The notes: generated by a model from the sequence alone, not told the origin. Shown: positions 11,284-20,408, numbered from the stretch's first letter. The stretch is DNA of 64,000 nt from Pseudomonas turukhanskensis (GCF_027922365.1 NZ_BSFN01000004.1:124001-188000), one strand, 5' to 3'. Program-made: numbers and translations.

Positions 11284-11316
11284 AATAAAAAACCCGCCTT
11301 GTGCGGGTTTTTTATT
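11284..11316. terminator. Bidirectional intrinsic terminator after deaD
   Basis: A perfect 14-bp stem (AATAAAAAACCCGC / GCGGGTTTTTTATT) with a CTTGT loop. The A- and T-runs make it active in both directions. It starts 11 bases past the deaD stop. Confidence 0.92.
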
Positions 11317-11327
11317 GCGGTGTTTTT

Positions 11328-11415
11328 GTAGGAGCCAGCTTGCTGGCGAACCCTGGAAGCGATGTTATCGGTCCCGAACACCGTTTCTAGGGTTCGCGAC
11401 CAAGGTCGCTCCTAC
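11328..11415. repeat. Pseudomonas REPIN (two inverted REP units)
   Basis: GTAGGAGCCAGCTTGCTGGC at one end is mirrored by GCGACCAAGGTCGCTCCTAC at the other, each with its own small hairpin, separated by about 45 bases. Ends and length fit Pseudomonas REPINs. It lies in the deaD / dioxygenase convergent gap. Confidence 0.88.
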
Positions 11416-11421
11416 AACTGC

Positions 11422-12192
11422 TCAACCAAAGCGGTAGATATCCATCCCCAACGCCCCCATCGTGAACCCCTTGTGCGCCACGCTGAACGTACCGCCCGCG
11501 CCGCGGGCAAAGTACAGCGGCAACAGGTGTTCATCGCGCGGGTGGCTGCGGACGGCGAAGGGTGCCTGGCTGCGGTAGTCGTGCAGCGCCTGTTCATCGT
11601 CCGCAGCCAGATGGTCCACCATCCAGTCGCGGAACGCCTTGGCCCAGGGTTCGATCACTTCCGGCCCGGCGCGCCAGTTCAGCTCGCCGAGGTTATGGGT
11701 GATGCTGCCGGACCCAATCAACAGCACGCCTTGCTCACGCAAGCTGGCCAGGGCACGGCCGACGCGGGTTTGGAAGGTTGGGCCGAGGCGGGTAGGAATC
11801 GACACCTGGGCGATAGGAATATCGGCAGCCGGGTACATCAAACTCAGTGGCACCCATACGCCGTGATCGAATACGCGGTTGGCATCCAGCTCGGCAGGCA
11901 GATCGGCGGCCAGCAGCAAGTCGCGCGCAGCAATGGCCACGTCCGGCGCACCAGGGGCCGGGTATTGCACGGCGTACAGCTCGGGCGGGAAGCCGCCGAA
12001 GTCATGCCAGGTATCGGGCTGCGGGTTGCTGTTAACCAGCAATTGATTGCTCTCCCAGTGCGCCGAAACCACCAGAATCGCCTTCGGGCGCGGCAGTTCG
12101 GCGGCCAGGCGGGCAAGGGCCGGGCCACTGGCGCCGGGCTCCAGCGCCAACATGGGCGAGCCATGGGAAATAAACAGACTGGGTAACGACAT
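11422..12192 (-). CDS. Class III extradiol dioxygenase, 4,5-DOPA dioxygenase (YgiD/LigB-like)
   Basis: Non-heme metal ring-cleaving dioxygenase of 256 residues. The start MSLPSLFISHGSPM has GAGGA upstream; an in-frame ATG 21 bases earlier is rejected. The metal-binding His of SHGSPM, a second His in SAHWES, and LIGSGSITHNLGEL plus SVAHKGFTMGALGMD at the end are as in the DODA family. The bacterial role is unclear; the enzymes open catechols such as L-DOPA. Divergent from tpm with a 98-base shared promoter region. Confidence 0.9.
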   Translation of the reverse strand: MSLPSLFISHGSPMLALEPGASGPALARLAAELPRPKAILVVSAHWESNQLLVNSNPQPDTWHDFGGFPPELYAVQYPAPGAPDVAIAARDLLLAADLPAELDANRVFDHGVWVPLSLMYPAADIPIAQVSIPTRLGPTFQTRVGRALASLREQGVLLIGSGSITHNLGELNWRAGPEVIEPWAKAFRDWMVDHLAADDEQALHDYRSQAPFAVRSHPRDEHLLPLYFARGAGGTFSVAHKGFTMGALGMDIYRFG

Positions 12193-12201
12193 GGGTGAAT
12201 C

Positions 12202-12262
12202 CTCGAAATGCATGACCGCATCTTCGAGCTTGGATATATCGAAAACCAGTATAAAATTTCGA
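12202..12262. promoter_or_regulatory. Divergent promoter region of the dioxygenase and tpm genes
   Basis: Two imperfect inverted repeats share TCGAA half-sites: CTCGAAATGC...GCATCTTCGAG (12202-12227) and TCGAAA...TTTCGA (12239-12262). For tpm, TTGGAT (12230) and TAAAAT (12252), 16 bases apart, could form a promoter. The repeats could be operator sites for one regulator of both genes; no regulator gene is adjacent. Confidence 0.4.
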
Positions 12263-12290
12263 GCAATTCAATCGAATTAGTGAGGCAATC

Positions 12291-12947
12291 ATGCAGCCTG
12301 AGTTTTGGCAAAGGCGCTGGCAGAACAACCAGATCGGCTTTCATGCCGCCACCACCAATGCCTATTTGCAGCAGTACTGGCCGCAGTTGAACGTGCCTGC
12401 TGGCGCCCAGGTGTTGGTGCCGTTATGTGGCAAAAGCCTTGATCTGCTGTGGCTGGCAGGGCAGGGGCTGCGGGTGCTTGGGGTGGAATTGGTCGAAAAG
12501 GCCGTGCAGGACTTTTTCCGTGAACAGGCGCTGGAGCCGGAGGTGCGAGAACATGGCGCCTTCCGTATTTATCAGGCGGGTGATCTGCAGCTGTGGTGTG
12601 GCGATATCTTTGCCCTTACGGCGCAAGACGTGCGCGACTGCCACGCCTTGTACGACCGGGCTGCCCTGATCGCGTTTCCGCCGGCGATGCGTGAGGCCTA
12701 CGGGCAGCACCTGACGCGCGTGCTGCCGAGCGGTTGCCAGGGGTTGTTGGTTAGTCTCGATTACGACCAGAGCCAAATGGAGGGGCCGCCGTTCTCAGTG
12801 CCCGATGAAGAGGTGCAAGCGCTACTGGCCGACTGGCAGCCGCAATTGCTGCACGTGGAGAACGGGCTGGAGGCTGAAGAAAACTGGAAGTTCTTGCAAC
12901 GAGGTTTGAGGCGGATGGATGAGCGCATCTACCGCCTCAAGCGCTAA
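12291..12947 (+). CDS. tpm: Thiopurine S-methyltransferase
   Basis: SAM-dependent methyltransferase of 218 residues, the length of bacterial TPMT. It methylates thiopurines and, in Pseudomonas, contributes to selenium and tellurium oxyanion methylation. Recognised from the N-terminus [18 protein letters not shown], the SAM site [19 protein letters not shown] with the following GVELVEKAV, and [13 protein letters not shown]. Has its own GTGAGG ribosome site. Confidence 0.94.
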   Translation: MQPEFWQRRWQNNQIGFHAATTNAYLQQYWPQLNVPAGAQVLVPLCGKSLDLLWLAGQGLRVLGVELVEKAVQDFFREQALEPEVREHGAFRIYQAGDLQLWCGDIFALTAQDVRDCHALYDRAALIAFPPAMREAYGQHLTRVLPSGCQGLLVSLDYDQSQMEGPPFSVPDEEVQALLADWQPQLLHVENGLEAEENWKFLQRGLRRMDERIYRLKR

Positions 12948-12962
12948 ACACTAGGCAGGCGT

Positions 12963-14024
12963 TCAGTCGATCTTCAGCTTGCCAATGCGGTCGTTATCCA
13001 GGCTGCCGAAGTACAGGTAGCCGCCCACCGGTTTTACTGATGTAACCATACGCAGGTTGGTGCCGCTGGTGTCGTGCAGGCTGCGAGTGATTTTGCCTTG
13101 CTCGTCCACGGCAATCGCCAGGCCGTATTTGGCCGGTTTCGGCCACAGGGCGCGCGGCAGCTTGGCCATTTGCGCTTTCAACCAGGGCTGGCCCTGCAAA
13201 AAATCGGCGTCGGCTTTGCGCGGGGTAGGCAGTGCAACCCAGAAGGTGCCGGCGCGGTCGCCTTGCAGGTTGTCAGGCATGCCGGGCAGGTTGTCGATAA
13301 AGATATCGTGGGTGCCGGTTTTCGGGCCTTTGAGCCATAGGCGGCTGATGCGGTAGCGGTAGGTTTCGTTGACCAGCACAAAGTCTTCTTTGGCCGACAG
13401 CGCCACGCCGTTGGCGAAGTACAGGTCTTTGAGCAGCACGTCGGTGGTTTTGCTCACCGGGTCGTAGCGCAGCAAGCGACCATAAGGGCGGCCTTCGAGC
13501 AGGTCGAGCAGGTAGTCCGGTTGCTGGAACTTGCTTGAGGCGTCAGAGAAGTAGATGCGCCCGTCGCTGGCGATATCCAGGTCGTCGGTAAAGCGGAACG
13601 GCACGCCACCGGCCTCGGTGGTGAGTACGCTGATCTGGCCTTGCGGGTTGATGCTCAGCAGGCCTTTATAGGCGTCGGCCACAATCAGGTTGCCCTTGGC
13701 GTCGAAGTCCATGCCCAGCGGACGACCCTGGGTCTCGGCGAAGGTTTCGACGCTGCCGTCGGTTTTCACCCGGATGATCTTGCCGTCGTGGGTGCCACCA
13801 TATAGGCGGCCTTCACTGTCCACGGCTGTGTCTTCGGGGCCGTGCACCTGGCCTTTGGCGAGCAGCTCGGCTTTCATCAGGGCATCATTGGGCTCCAGTA
13901 CGCCGGTCATGGCCGGTTCGTGGGGCGGGGTCCACGCCAGCGGGTCGATCGGGCTGGGTTTGGCCAGCAGATAGACGACGGCGATGACCAATAGCAGGGC
14001 CACCAGGCCGAGAAACTTTTTCAT
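12963..14024 (-). CDS. SMP-30/strictosidine-synthase-like beta-propeller protein, membrane anchored
   Basis: 353 residues: an N-terminal hydrophobic anchor (about residues 4-21) followed by a periplasmic six-bladed propeller. Repeated blade motifs are GPEDTAVDSEGRLYGGTHDG, GRPLGMDFDAKGNLIVADAY, TDDLDIASDGRIYFSDAS and YFANGVALS. The YFSDAS..F..NGVA pattern is typical of the strictosidine synthase / adipocyte membrane protein branch. Members include lactonases and arylesterases; the substrate is not predictable. AAGGA precedes the ATG. Confidence 0.82.
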   Translation of the reverse strand: MKKFLGLVALLLVIAVVYLLAKPSPIDPLAWTPPHEPAMTGVLEPNDALMKAELLAKGQVHGPEDTAVDSEGRLYGGTHDGKIIRVKTDGSVETFAETQGRPLGMDFDAKGNLIVADAYKGLLSINPQGQISVLTTEAGGVPFRFTDDLDIASDGRIYFSDASSKFQQPDYLLDLLEGRPYGRLLRYDPVSKTTDVLLKDLYFANGVALSAKEDFVLVNETYRYRISRLWLKGPKTGTHDIFIDNLPGMPDNLQGDRAGTFWVALPTPRKADADFLQGQPWLKAQMAKLPRALWPKPAKYGLAIAVDEQGKITRSLHDTSGTNLRMVTSVKPVGGYLYFGSLDNDRIGKLKID

Positions 14025-14158
14025 GACATATCCTTGTTCTGATTATTGTCGGACAAAACGACGGCAGCATAGGAGCGCCGATTGCGCAGAGCAAGCCGTG
14101 AATCACCGGCTATAGCCAGGCTCGATATATACTGCGCGGCAAATTTAAGGAGAGGCAT

Positions 14159-15298
14159 GTGGCCATCGATATCAATTGGATCCGCGATGACGCCAGCTTG
14201 GTGCGTTTGTGCGCCGAATGGCGGCGTCTGCCGTATGTGGCCCTCGACACCGAATTCATGCGGGTCGACACGTTTTACCCCATCGCCGGTCTGTTGCAGG
14301 TGTGCGATGGCAGCCAGGTTTTTCTGATTGATCCGCTGCTGATTCAGAGCTGGGACGCGTTCGCCGAGCTGTTGTCCGACCCTGCTGTGCTCAAGGTTTT
14401 ACATGCCTGCAGCGAAGATCTCGAAGTGTTTTCGCGCCTGACCGGCACCTTGCCGTTGCCGCTGTTCGACACCCAGATCGCCGCCGCCTACCTCAATATC
14501 GGTTTCTCCATGGGCTATTCGCGCCTGGTGCAGAGCGTGCTGGATATCGACCTGCCCAAGGGCGAAACCCGCTCCGACTGGTTGCAGCGCCCACTCTCGG
14601 AAACCCAGGTGAGCTACGCCGCCGAAGACGTATTGCACTTGGCTGAAGTATTTGAAGCCCTGCGCGCGCGCCTGGCGCCGGACAAGTTCAGCTGGGTGCT
14701 GGAAGACGGCGACGAGATGGTGACCAACCTGCGCCGCGAGATCGATCCCAACGAGGTATACCGCGACGCCAAGCTCGGCTGGAAACTGCCGCCGGCTAAA
14801 CTGGCCGTGCTGCGCGAGCTGTATGCCTGGCGTGAACAGCAGGCGCGCTTGCGTAACCTGCCGCGCAACCGGGTGATCCGCGAGAACTCGCTGTGGCCGA
14901 TGGCCCGCAGCCAGCCCGACAACCTCGTGGCCCTGGCGCGCATTGAAGACATGCACCCGAAAACTGTGCGTCAGGATGGCGAGTTTCTGCTGGGCCTGAT
15001 CAAGCAAGCCGCGGCCAAACCGGCCGAGGAATGGCCCGAGCCGTTGCCCGAGCCCTTGCCCGTAGAAGCCACCACCTTGCTCAAGAAACTGCGCGCCATA
15101 GGCCAGGCGCAAGCCGAGCGGCTGGATATCGCCCCGGAAATCATGCTGCGCAAGAAAGTGCTCGAAGCGCTGCTCAAAAGCGGCTACCCGAATGGTCCTT
15201 ACCAACTGCCCGAGTCCCTGCGTGGTTGGCGACGTGAATTGATGGGCCAGGAACTGCTCGACAGCCTGGCAGCGCATCCCCAGGAAGAACAGGCATGA
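14159..15298 (+). CDS. rnd: Ribonuclease D
   Basis: 3'-5' exoribonuclease that trims tRNA and other stable RNA precursors; 379 residues. I use GTG at 14159, preceded by AAGGAGAG and common for this gene in Pseudomonas. DEDD catalytic residues: D30 and E32 in [11 protein letters not shown], then [11 protein letters not shown], and the Y-type motif YAAEDVLHL. Two HRDC domains follow (about 210-290 and 300-370). Its stop overlaps the ycgL start by four bases (ATGA), so they form an operon. A TATACT -10 lies at 14128. Confidence 0.95.
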   Translation: MAIDINWIRDDASLVRLCAEWRRLPYVALDTEFMRVDTFYPIAGLLQVCDGSQVFLIDPLLIQSWDAFAELLSDPAVLKVLHACSEDLEVFSRLTGTLPLPLFDTQIAAAYLNIGFSMGYSRLVQSVLDIDLPKGETRSDWLQRPLSETQVSYAAEDVLHLAEVFEALRARLAPDKFSWVLEDGDEMVTNLRREIDPNEVYRDAKLGWKLPPAKLAVLRELYAWREQQARLRNLPRNRVIRENSLWPMARSQPDNLVALARIEDMHPKTVRQDGEFLLGLIKQAAAKPAEEWPEPLPEPLPVEATTLLKKLRAIGQAQAERLDIAPEIMLRKKVLEALLKSGYPNGPYQLPESLRGWRRELMGQELLDSLAAHPQEEQA

Positions 15299-15588
15299 AG
15301 CAGATCTGCTCGATTTATCGCAGCCCGAAAAAGAACGAGATGTACCTTTACGTGCTCAAGGCCGACGCCTTGAAAAAGGTGCCGGAATCGTTACTGGTGG
15401 CCTTCGGGCCGCCCAAGCACACGTTTGATCTGGTGCTGAGCCCGGAGCGGGCGCTGGCCCGTGAGGATATCCATAAGGTGCTGGAAAACCTGGAAACCCA
15501 GGGCTATCACCTGCAAATGCCGCCCGCCGAAGACGAATACATCCAGCATCTGCCCGAAGAGCTCCTGCGCCGCAACGACCCTGTGTAA
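15295..15588 (+). CDS. ycgL: YcgL-domain protein
   Basis: 97-residue cytoplasmic protein of the YcgL family ([20 protein letters not shown] start, [20 protein letters not shown], a late LPEELLR). The fold is known but not a biochemical function. Translationally coupled to rnd, which points to an RNA-related role or simple co-expression. The E. coli ycgL also neighbours a YcgN gene, and a YcgN gene lies 1.3 kb downstream here. Confidence 0.92.
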   Translation: MKQICSIYRSPKKNEMYLYVLKADALKKVPESLLVAFGPPKHTFDLVLSPERALAREDIHKVLENLETQGYHLQMPPAEDEYIQHLPEELLRRNDPV

Positions 15589-15605
15589 TGCGACCCTCTG
15601 GGGGC

Positions 15606-15699
15606 GGCCAGGCGGCGTTGCGTCCTCGCTTTTAATGCTCACGTACGCAAGTACGCTGCGCTTAAAAGCTCCGGGGCGCCTTGCCTGGCTCTAGCCCAG
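15606..15699. repeat. 94-bp hairpin element, copy A
   Basis: Shares both ends (GGCCA... and CTGGCTCTAGCCCAG) and the core TGCTCACGTAC-NNNN-GTACGCTGCGC with copy B at 28520, and is the same length. The core is a CGTAC/GTACG stem with a GCAA loop. The flanking arms (positions 16-30 and 57-71) differ completely from copy B but still pair with each other (GCTTTTAA/TTAAAAGC). It lies after ycgL and before the dehydrogenase gene. Confidence 0.8.
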
Positions 15700-15827
15700 T
15701 AGGTCGGAAGAAGCTTTAAAAGCAAAAAGCAAAGCCGGGCGGAGTCTCGGCAATCACACCGTATTTTTCTGTCTAGAGGTGGTGCCACCTAGCGTGGCTT
15801 CGCCGTGTCTGAAGGTTTTTCTGTCCC

Positions 15828-16760
15828 ATGCGCGTTTTACTTGCTGAACATGACCACGCCTTGTATGCCGACTTGCTGCGTGCCGCCCAACCCGATCTGG
15901 ATCTGGTGATCAGCGACGATCCCAGCGAATTGGCGACGCTGGCGCCCGATTGCGAGGTCTGGCTGGGTGAGCCAGGCCTGCTGGCCACTGTGCTGCGCAA
16001 GGGCCACCAGCCGCAATGGTTCCAATCGACCTGGGCGGGCATTACGCCATTGCTGCAAAAAGACCTGCCCACCGACTACCGCCTGACCCGCGCCGTGGGC
16101 ATTTTTGGCCAGGTGATGGCCGAATACGTGCTCACCTATATGCTTGCCCATGAACGCGAAGTGCTGGCGCGCCTGGCCGCGCAGGTCGAGCGCCGCTGGG
16201 ATAACCACGCGCCGCGCAGCCTGGCCGGGCGCCGCGTGCTGATCGTCGGTACGGGTGAAATCGGCTTGAGCGTGGCGCAGTTTCTCGCCCCGTTCGGCGT
16301 CGAGTTGTACGGTGTGGCCACCGCGGTGCGGGAGTTGGCGCCGTTCAGGGAAGTGGCCGCCATGGCCGAGTTGCCGCGCCTGGTCGCGCAGGCCGACTAC
16401 GTAATCAACCTGCTACCCGATACGCCGGCTACCCACGACATCTACGACGCGACACTGTTTGCCAAATTCCTGCCCACGGCACTGTTTATCAACGCTGGGC
16501 GCGGTGTGGCGGTGGTGGATGCCGATTTGGTGGCAGCCTTGCGCGAAGGCCATCTGGCCGGCGCCATTATCGATGTGTGCCGCCAGGAGCCGTTGCCAGC
16601 GCGGCATCCGTTCTGGACCGCCTTTGGTCTGCTGCTGACCGGCCACAGCTCGGCGCCGACCTTGCCGCCGCTGATGGCCCAGCTGTTTCTGGACAATCTG
16701 CAGCGCTTTAAAGACGGCCAACCGCTGCGCGGCGAAGTGGACTTTTCCAAGGGCTATTGA
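15828..16760 (+). CDS. D-2-hydroxyacid dehydrogenase, GhrA-like
   Basis: NAD(P)H-dependent 2-oxoacid reductase (glyoxylate/hydroxypyruvate type) of 310 residues. The dinucleotide-binding motif GTGEIG is at 141-146, NLLPDTPATHDIYD follows, and FINAGRGVAVVDADLVAAL is the family signature with the substrate-binding Arg. The catalytic Glu is in CRQEPLP and the His in TGHSSAPT. The latter resembles the GhrA branch, hence the assignment; the substrate is not certain. Confidence 0.88.
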   Translation: MRVLLAEHDHALYADLLRAAQPDLDLVISDDPSELATLAPDCEVWLGEPGLLATVLRKGHQPQWFQSTWAGITPLLQKDLPTDYRLTRAVGIFGQVMAEYVLTYMLAHEREVLARLAAQVERRWDNHAPRSLAGRRVLIVGTGEIGLSVAQFLAPFGVELYGVATAVRELAPFREVAAMAELPRLVAQADYVINLLPDTPATHDIYDATLFAKFLPTALFINAGRGVAVVDADLVAALREGHLAGAIIDVCRQEPLPARHPFWTAFGLLLTGHSSAPTLPPLMAQLFLDNLQRFKDGQPLRGEVDFSKGY

Positions 16761-16887
16761 GAGTAGATAGCCGAGCGCGGTTCGCAGGCTGGTAAAACGG
16801 TCTGCAACCGTTTGGCCATGCGGCCTTGGCCGGTGCGCATGCAGGCGCTAGACTGCCGCGCTTTTCATCCTCAACCGGGTCCTCGCT

Positions 16888-17337
16888 ATGGCCGCCAAAG
16901 TCGAACCCTTCTGGAAACGCAAAACCCTCGACCAGCTCGACAAGGACGAGTGGGAATCGCTGTGCGACGGCTGTGGCCTGTGCTGCCTGCAAAAGCTCGA
17001 AGACGAAGACGATGGCAGCGTTTATTACACGCGCATTGCCTGCAAGCTGCTGGACCTGAAAACCTGCCGCTGCAGCGACTACGCCAACCGCCGCCAGTTC
17101 GTACCCGATTGCATTCAGCTCACGCCGGGCCAGGCCAGCGAATTCCGCTGGCTGCCGCCTACCTGCGGGTATCGCCTGGTAGCCGAAGGCAAAGACCTGG
17201 AAAGCTGGCACCCACTGGTGTGTGGCGACCCGGAAATGGTCCACAACGCCGGCATTTCACAAGTGGGCACTATGCTCAGTGAGACCGCCGTCGCTGAAGA
17301 TGACTGGGAAGACTATATGATCTTCCGCTCTGGCTAA
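16888..17337 (+). CDS. ycgN: YcgN-family cysteine-cluster protein
   Basis: 149 residues of the YcgN/YkgJ-like family. The cysteines are CDGCGLCC, then C...CRCSDY, PDC, PTCGY and VCGD, in the spacing expected for metal or Fe-S binding. A C-terminal acidic tail ends EDYMIFRSG. The family has no firm function. It sits alone between the dehydrogenase and the secreted peptidase gene, with weak ribosome-site similarity upstream. Confidence 0.92.
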   Translation: MAAKVEPFWKRKTLDQLDKDEWESLCDGCGLCCLQKLEDEDDGSVYYTRIACKLLDLKTCRCSDYANRRQFVPDCIQLTPGQASEFRWLPPTCGYRLVAEGKDLESWHPLVCGDPEMVHNAGISQVGTMLSETAVAEDDWEDYMIFRSG

Positions 17338-17417
17338 CGGGCCAGACCTCGGTGAATCAAACGAAATCAGGCCGGTCATAGGGAATTACCGCGCCGCGTT
17401 ACAAGGACCTGTTTTTG

Positions 17418-18680
17418 ATGCCCATCCACCACCGTCTGCTGTTCACTTTCGCCCTGCTGGCTTGCAGCACACCGCTACTGGCGGTGGAAAAGGTCGACCT
17501 CGACTACACCGTGCGTTTTCTCCCTGACAGCGACCAGGCCGAAGTACGCCTGACCCTGGACCAGGGCGAAGCGGTGCGCAGCCTGAGTTTCAATCTGGGC
17601 AAAAAAGGCTATTACAGCGACTTCAAAACCGACGGCACCTGGCAACTGGACGCCGCCCAACCGGGCGAGCGGCAGAACGGCGTATGGCAACCGGGCAAGG
17701 GCAAAACCACGCTCACGTACCGCGTGCACATCAACCATCCCCGCCCGGCCGCCGAAGGCAAAGCCACCAGCTTCGATGCGCGCATGACGGCCGATTGGGC
17801 ACTGCTGCGCGGTGACGATCTAGTCCCTAGCGCCAAGCTGGACCAGCACGAGGGCACCGAACTGGTATCGCGCCTGCAATTCGAATTGCCCAAAGGCTGG
17901 AAAAGCGTGGAAACCGGCTGGCCGCGCATCGGCAAGAATCGCTTTCGCATCGACAACCCTTCGCGCCTGCTCGACCGCCCGACCGGCTGGATTCTGGCCG
18001 GCAAGATCGGCACCCGCCGCGCCAGGCTGGGCGAAACCGAAGTGACGGTGGCCGCGCCCGTGGGCGCCGGCATGCGCCGAATGGATGTGCTGACCCTGCT
18101 GACCTTCGTCTGGCCGCAGGTGCAGGCGGTGTTCCCGCGTGACCCGGCCAAGCTTTTGGTAGTGGGGGCGGGGAATCCGATGTGGCGCGGCGGTTTGTCG
18201 GCCTCCAATTCGCTGTTTATGCACGCTGACCGCCCGCTGGTGAGCGAGAACGGCACCAGCTCGCTGGTGCATGAACTGGTGCATGTATTCAGCCGCATTC
18301 GCGACACCGACCAGAGCGACTGGATCAGCGAAGGCCTGGCCGAGTACTACGCCATCGAACTGGTGCACCGTGCCGGCGGCATGAGCGAGGAGCGCTACCA
18401 GGCGGTAAACGCCAACCTTAAGCAATGGAGCCGCAAGGTGGTGAGCCTGCGCGGCAACAGCGTCAGTGGCCGCACCACGGCCCGCGCCGTGTTGCTGCTA
18501 CAAGACCTTGACCGCGAAATTCGCAAGGCCACTGGCAATAAACGCTCGCTGGACGACGTCAGTCGTGGGTTGATGCGTATGGATGGGGTGAGCACCAAAG
18601 ACTTTGTCAGCGTGGCTGAGGATGTCATGGGTGGGGCGTCGAAGGTGCTGGATACTCCGCTGCTGAAGGTAACGGAATAA
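17418..18680 (+). CDS. Secreted gluzincin metallopeptidase-like protein (M1/M61-like)
   Basis: 420-residue exported protein. An ATG directly follows an in-frame TTG; ACAAGGA fits the ATG. A signal peptide ends near STPLLAVEK. The N-terminal half is beta-rich, as in M1-type N-domains. HELVH at residues 285-289 is the zinc site with catalytic Glu286. WISEGLAEYYA at 302-312 supplies the likely third ligand, Glu305; the spacing is closer to M1/M61 than to other zincins. The substrate is unknown; it may be a periplasmic peptidase or inactive relative. Confidence 0.75.
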   Translation: MPIHHRLLFTFALLACSTPLLAVEKVDLDYTVRFLPDSDQAEVRLTLDQGEAVRSLSFNLGKKGYYSDFKTDGTWQLDAAQPGERQNGVWQPGKGKTTLTYRVHINHPRPAAEGKATSFDARMTADWALLRGDDLVPSAKLDQHEGTELVSRLQFELPKGWKSVETGWPRIGKNRFRIDNPSRLLDRPTGWILAGKIGTRRARLGETEVTVAAPVGAGMRRMDVLTLLTFVWPQVQAVFPRDPAKLLVVGAGNPMWRGGLSASNSLFMHADRPLVSENGTSSLVHELVHVFSRIRDTDQSDWISEGLAEYYAIELVHRAGGMSEERYQAVNANLKQWSRKVVSLRGNSVSGRTTARAVLLLQDLDREIRKATGNKRSLDDVSRGLMRMDGVSTKDFVSVAEDVMGGASKVLDTPLLKVTE

Positions 18681-18682
18681 CC

Positions 18683-18750
18683 GTAGGGTGTGCTCTGCGC
18701 ACCGTTGCGGTCTCCTGAGAAATCGCAATGGTGCGCGGAGCACACTCTAC
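18683..18750. repeat. 27-bp imperfect inverted repeat
   Basis: GTAGGGTGTGCTCTGCGC... and its near reverse complement ...GCGCGGAGCACACTCTAC match at 24 of 27 positions, with a 14-base loop. This is REP-like and sits in the convergent gap between the peptidase and TrmH-family genes. It may terminate both transcripts. Confidence 0.85.
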
Positions 18751-18771
18751 AAGAGCAGATCGGCGGCGCTT

Positions 18772-19257
18772 TCAGGACTGAAACGATTTCCCAAACAACG
18801 GCCCAGACTTGGTATTCAGCCCCTTGGCTAGACGGTCATAGAGCACCACGTTAACCGTCGCCGCCAGGTTCATGCAGCCATTGGTGGGGATATAAATCAC
18901 CTCTTCACACCAGGCCAACACCTCTTTGCTCAACGAGCCGTCTTCGGGGCCGAAGATATAGATCGCCCGGTCCGGGTGGGTGTATTCGGGCAGCGGCCTG
19001 GCGCCTTCCACCAGTTCCACAGCCACCGGCGTGCAGCCCAGCGGAATGATGCTTTTCAGGTCTTCGATGCCAATCAGCGGGATGTCCTGGTGGACCATCT
19101 TGGTGTCGGTGACAAATTCCTGCGCGCGGGCGTAGCGCTTGCCGGTGTAGAACACCGAGTTCACACCGTAGCAGCCGGCGGCGCGCATGACGGCGCCGAC
19201 ATTGTCTGGGGATTTTGGATTGAACAACCCGATGCAACTGTAACGACGGTTAGCCAC
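18772..19257 (-). CDS. TrmH/SpoU-family RNA methyltransferase
   Basis: SAM-dependent RNA 2'-O-methyltransferase of the SPOUT (knotted) class; 161 residues, a single-domain form. The start is GTG at 19257 (VANRRYSCIGLFNPKSPDN), preceded by AGAGAG; the longer open frame upstream is out-of-frame YajD sequence. The three SPOUT motifs are PKSPDNVGAVMRAAGCYG, AIYIFGPEDGSL and NGCMNLAATVNVVLYD. The target is tRNA or rRNA, not resolvable. It lies 11 bases after yajD in the same operon. Confidence 0.9.
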   Translation of the reverse strand: MANRRYSCIGLFNPKSPDNVGAVMRAAGCYGVNSVFYTGKRYARAQEFVTDTKMVHQDIPLIGIEDLKSIIPLGCTPVAVELVEGARPLPEYTHPDRAIYIFGPEDGSLSKEVLAWCEEVIYIPTNGCMNLAATVNVVLYDRLAKGLNTKSGPLFGKSFQS

Positions 19258-19268
19258 AAATCGCTCTC

Positions 19269-19640
19269 TTACTCTTTGCTTTTCAGCAGGGCGGCCAGGT
19301 CGGCAAAGGCTTTGTGTGTCACCTTCGGCCCGGTGGGGCTGGCGGTGGAGCCTTCGCTGAAGTACTGCTGGTCGGTGTAGCGCGAGTGTTCGTTGTCGTG
19401 ACAGAACAGGCACAACAGCTCCCAGTTGGAGCCGTCTTGCGGGTTGTTGTCGTGGTTGTGGTCGCGGTGATGCACGGTCAGTTCGCTCAGGCGTTTGCCT
19501 TCGAACTCGCGTTGGCAGCGGCCGCAAATGTGCGGATACATCTTCAGGGCTTTGGCGCGGTAGCCTTCTTCGCGGCTGCGCTGGGCTTCGGCGATCAGGC
19601 GGTCGGTTTTAAGGGTGGCCGCCGATTTTTCTGTGCTCAT
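19269..19640 (-). CDS. yajD: YajD-family HNH nuclease domain protein
   Basis: 123 residues with a zinc-finger-supported HNH motif. ICGRCQREF and LLCLFCHDNEH give two CxxC pairs, and LTVHHRDHNHDNNP carries the HNH histidines. The family is usually annotated as a putative HNH nuclease with no known substrate. It is first gene of an operon with the TrmH-like enzyme, so nucleic-acid work on RNA is conceivable. AGGT lies upstream of the ATG. Confidence 0.9.
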   Translation of the reverse strand: MSTEKSAATLKTDRLIAEAQRSREEGYRAKALKMYPHICGRCQREFEGKRLSELTVHHRDHNHDNNPQDGSNWELLCLFCHDNEHSRYTDQQYFSEGSTASPTGPKVTHKAFADLAALLKSKE

Positions 19641-19727
19641 GGGAATACCTGTTCAGTCCAGGGTGTAAAAAGAGATTTGTCACGTGATTGCTATGGTGAG
19701 CCCGGCGCGCGGGCTTCTCAAGCGGGC

Positions 19728-20408
19728 TCAGCGTTTTTCCGCGATCCAGATGGTGTGCCGCGTGCCTTTGTTGCCGTGGGCGTACACCTGCACTTCTTCA
19801 ACCTTGAAGCCGGCTTTGGCCACGCGCTCGGAAAACTTGCGGTCGGCGCTGGCCGACCACACGGCCAGAATGCCCTTGGCGCGCAACGCGCGGTGGCAGT
19901 TCTGTAAGCCGGCGGCGGAGTACAAACCGCTGTTACTTCTTTGCGTGAGACCTTCGGGACCGTTGTCGACGTCGAGCATGATGGCGTCGAAGCCCTGCGG
20001 TTCGCTTTGCAGTACGTTGGCGACGTCGGCGCAGCGGATCTCGCTGCGGGGGTCGTCAATGGGCATGCCGGCTTTGGCGCCGAGCGGGCCGCGGTTCCAT
20101 TCGATGACGCCGGGCACCAGTTCGGCTACCACCACTTGGGCATTTTTGCCCAGGTGTTTAAGCGCCGAAGCCAGGGTAAAGCCCATGCCCAGGCCGCCGA
20201 TCAGCACGCGCGGAGTGGGGCGGTGAGTCACGCGTTTGCAGGGGATTTCGGCCAGGGCGTCTTCGGAGCCGTGCATGCGCGTGTTCATCAGCTGGCCGCC
20301 GTCGCCGCCCTGAATCTTGATTACGAAATCTTCGCCATACTCGAACAGGCACAGGGCGCCGCCATTCTCGGGAATCGGGGCAGTGTCGAGCAGAACGAAG
20401 CGTTTCAT
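19728..20408 (-). CDS. Spermidine-synthase-like protein
   Basis: 226 residues of the SpeE-like methyltransferase fold. I start at the ATG at 20408 (MKRFVLLDTAPIPENGGAL). Motifs are RVLIGGLGMGFTLASALKH for nucleotide binding, VVVAELVPGVIEW for the acidic strand, and FDAIMLDVDNGPEGL at the active site. It resembles aminopropyltransferases without the N-terminal sheet, like many unassigned bacterial relatives. Divergent from a small exported protein gene, 64 bases away. No other polyamine gene is adjacent. Confidence 0.82.
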   Translation of the reverse strand: MKRFVLLDTAPIPENGGALCLFEYGEDFVIKIQGGDGGQLMNTRMHGSEDALAEIPCKRVTHRPTPRVLIGGLGMGFTLASALKHLGKNAQVVVAELVPGVIEWNRGPLGAKAGMPIDDPRSEIRCADVANVLQSEPQGFDAIMLDVDNGPEGLTQRSNSGLYSAAGLQNCHRALRAKGILAVWSASADRKFSERVAKAGFKVEEVQVYAHGNKGTRHTIWIAEKR

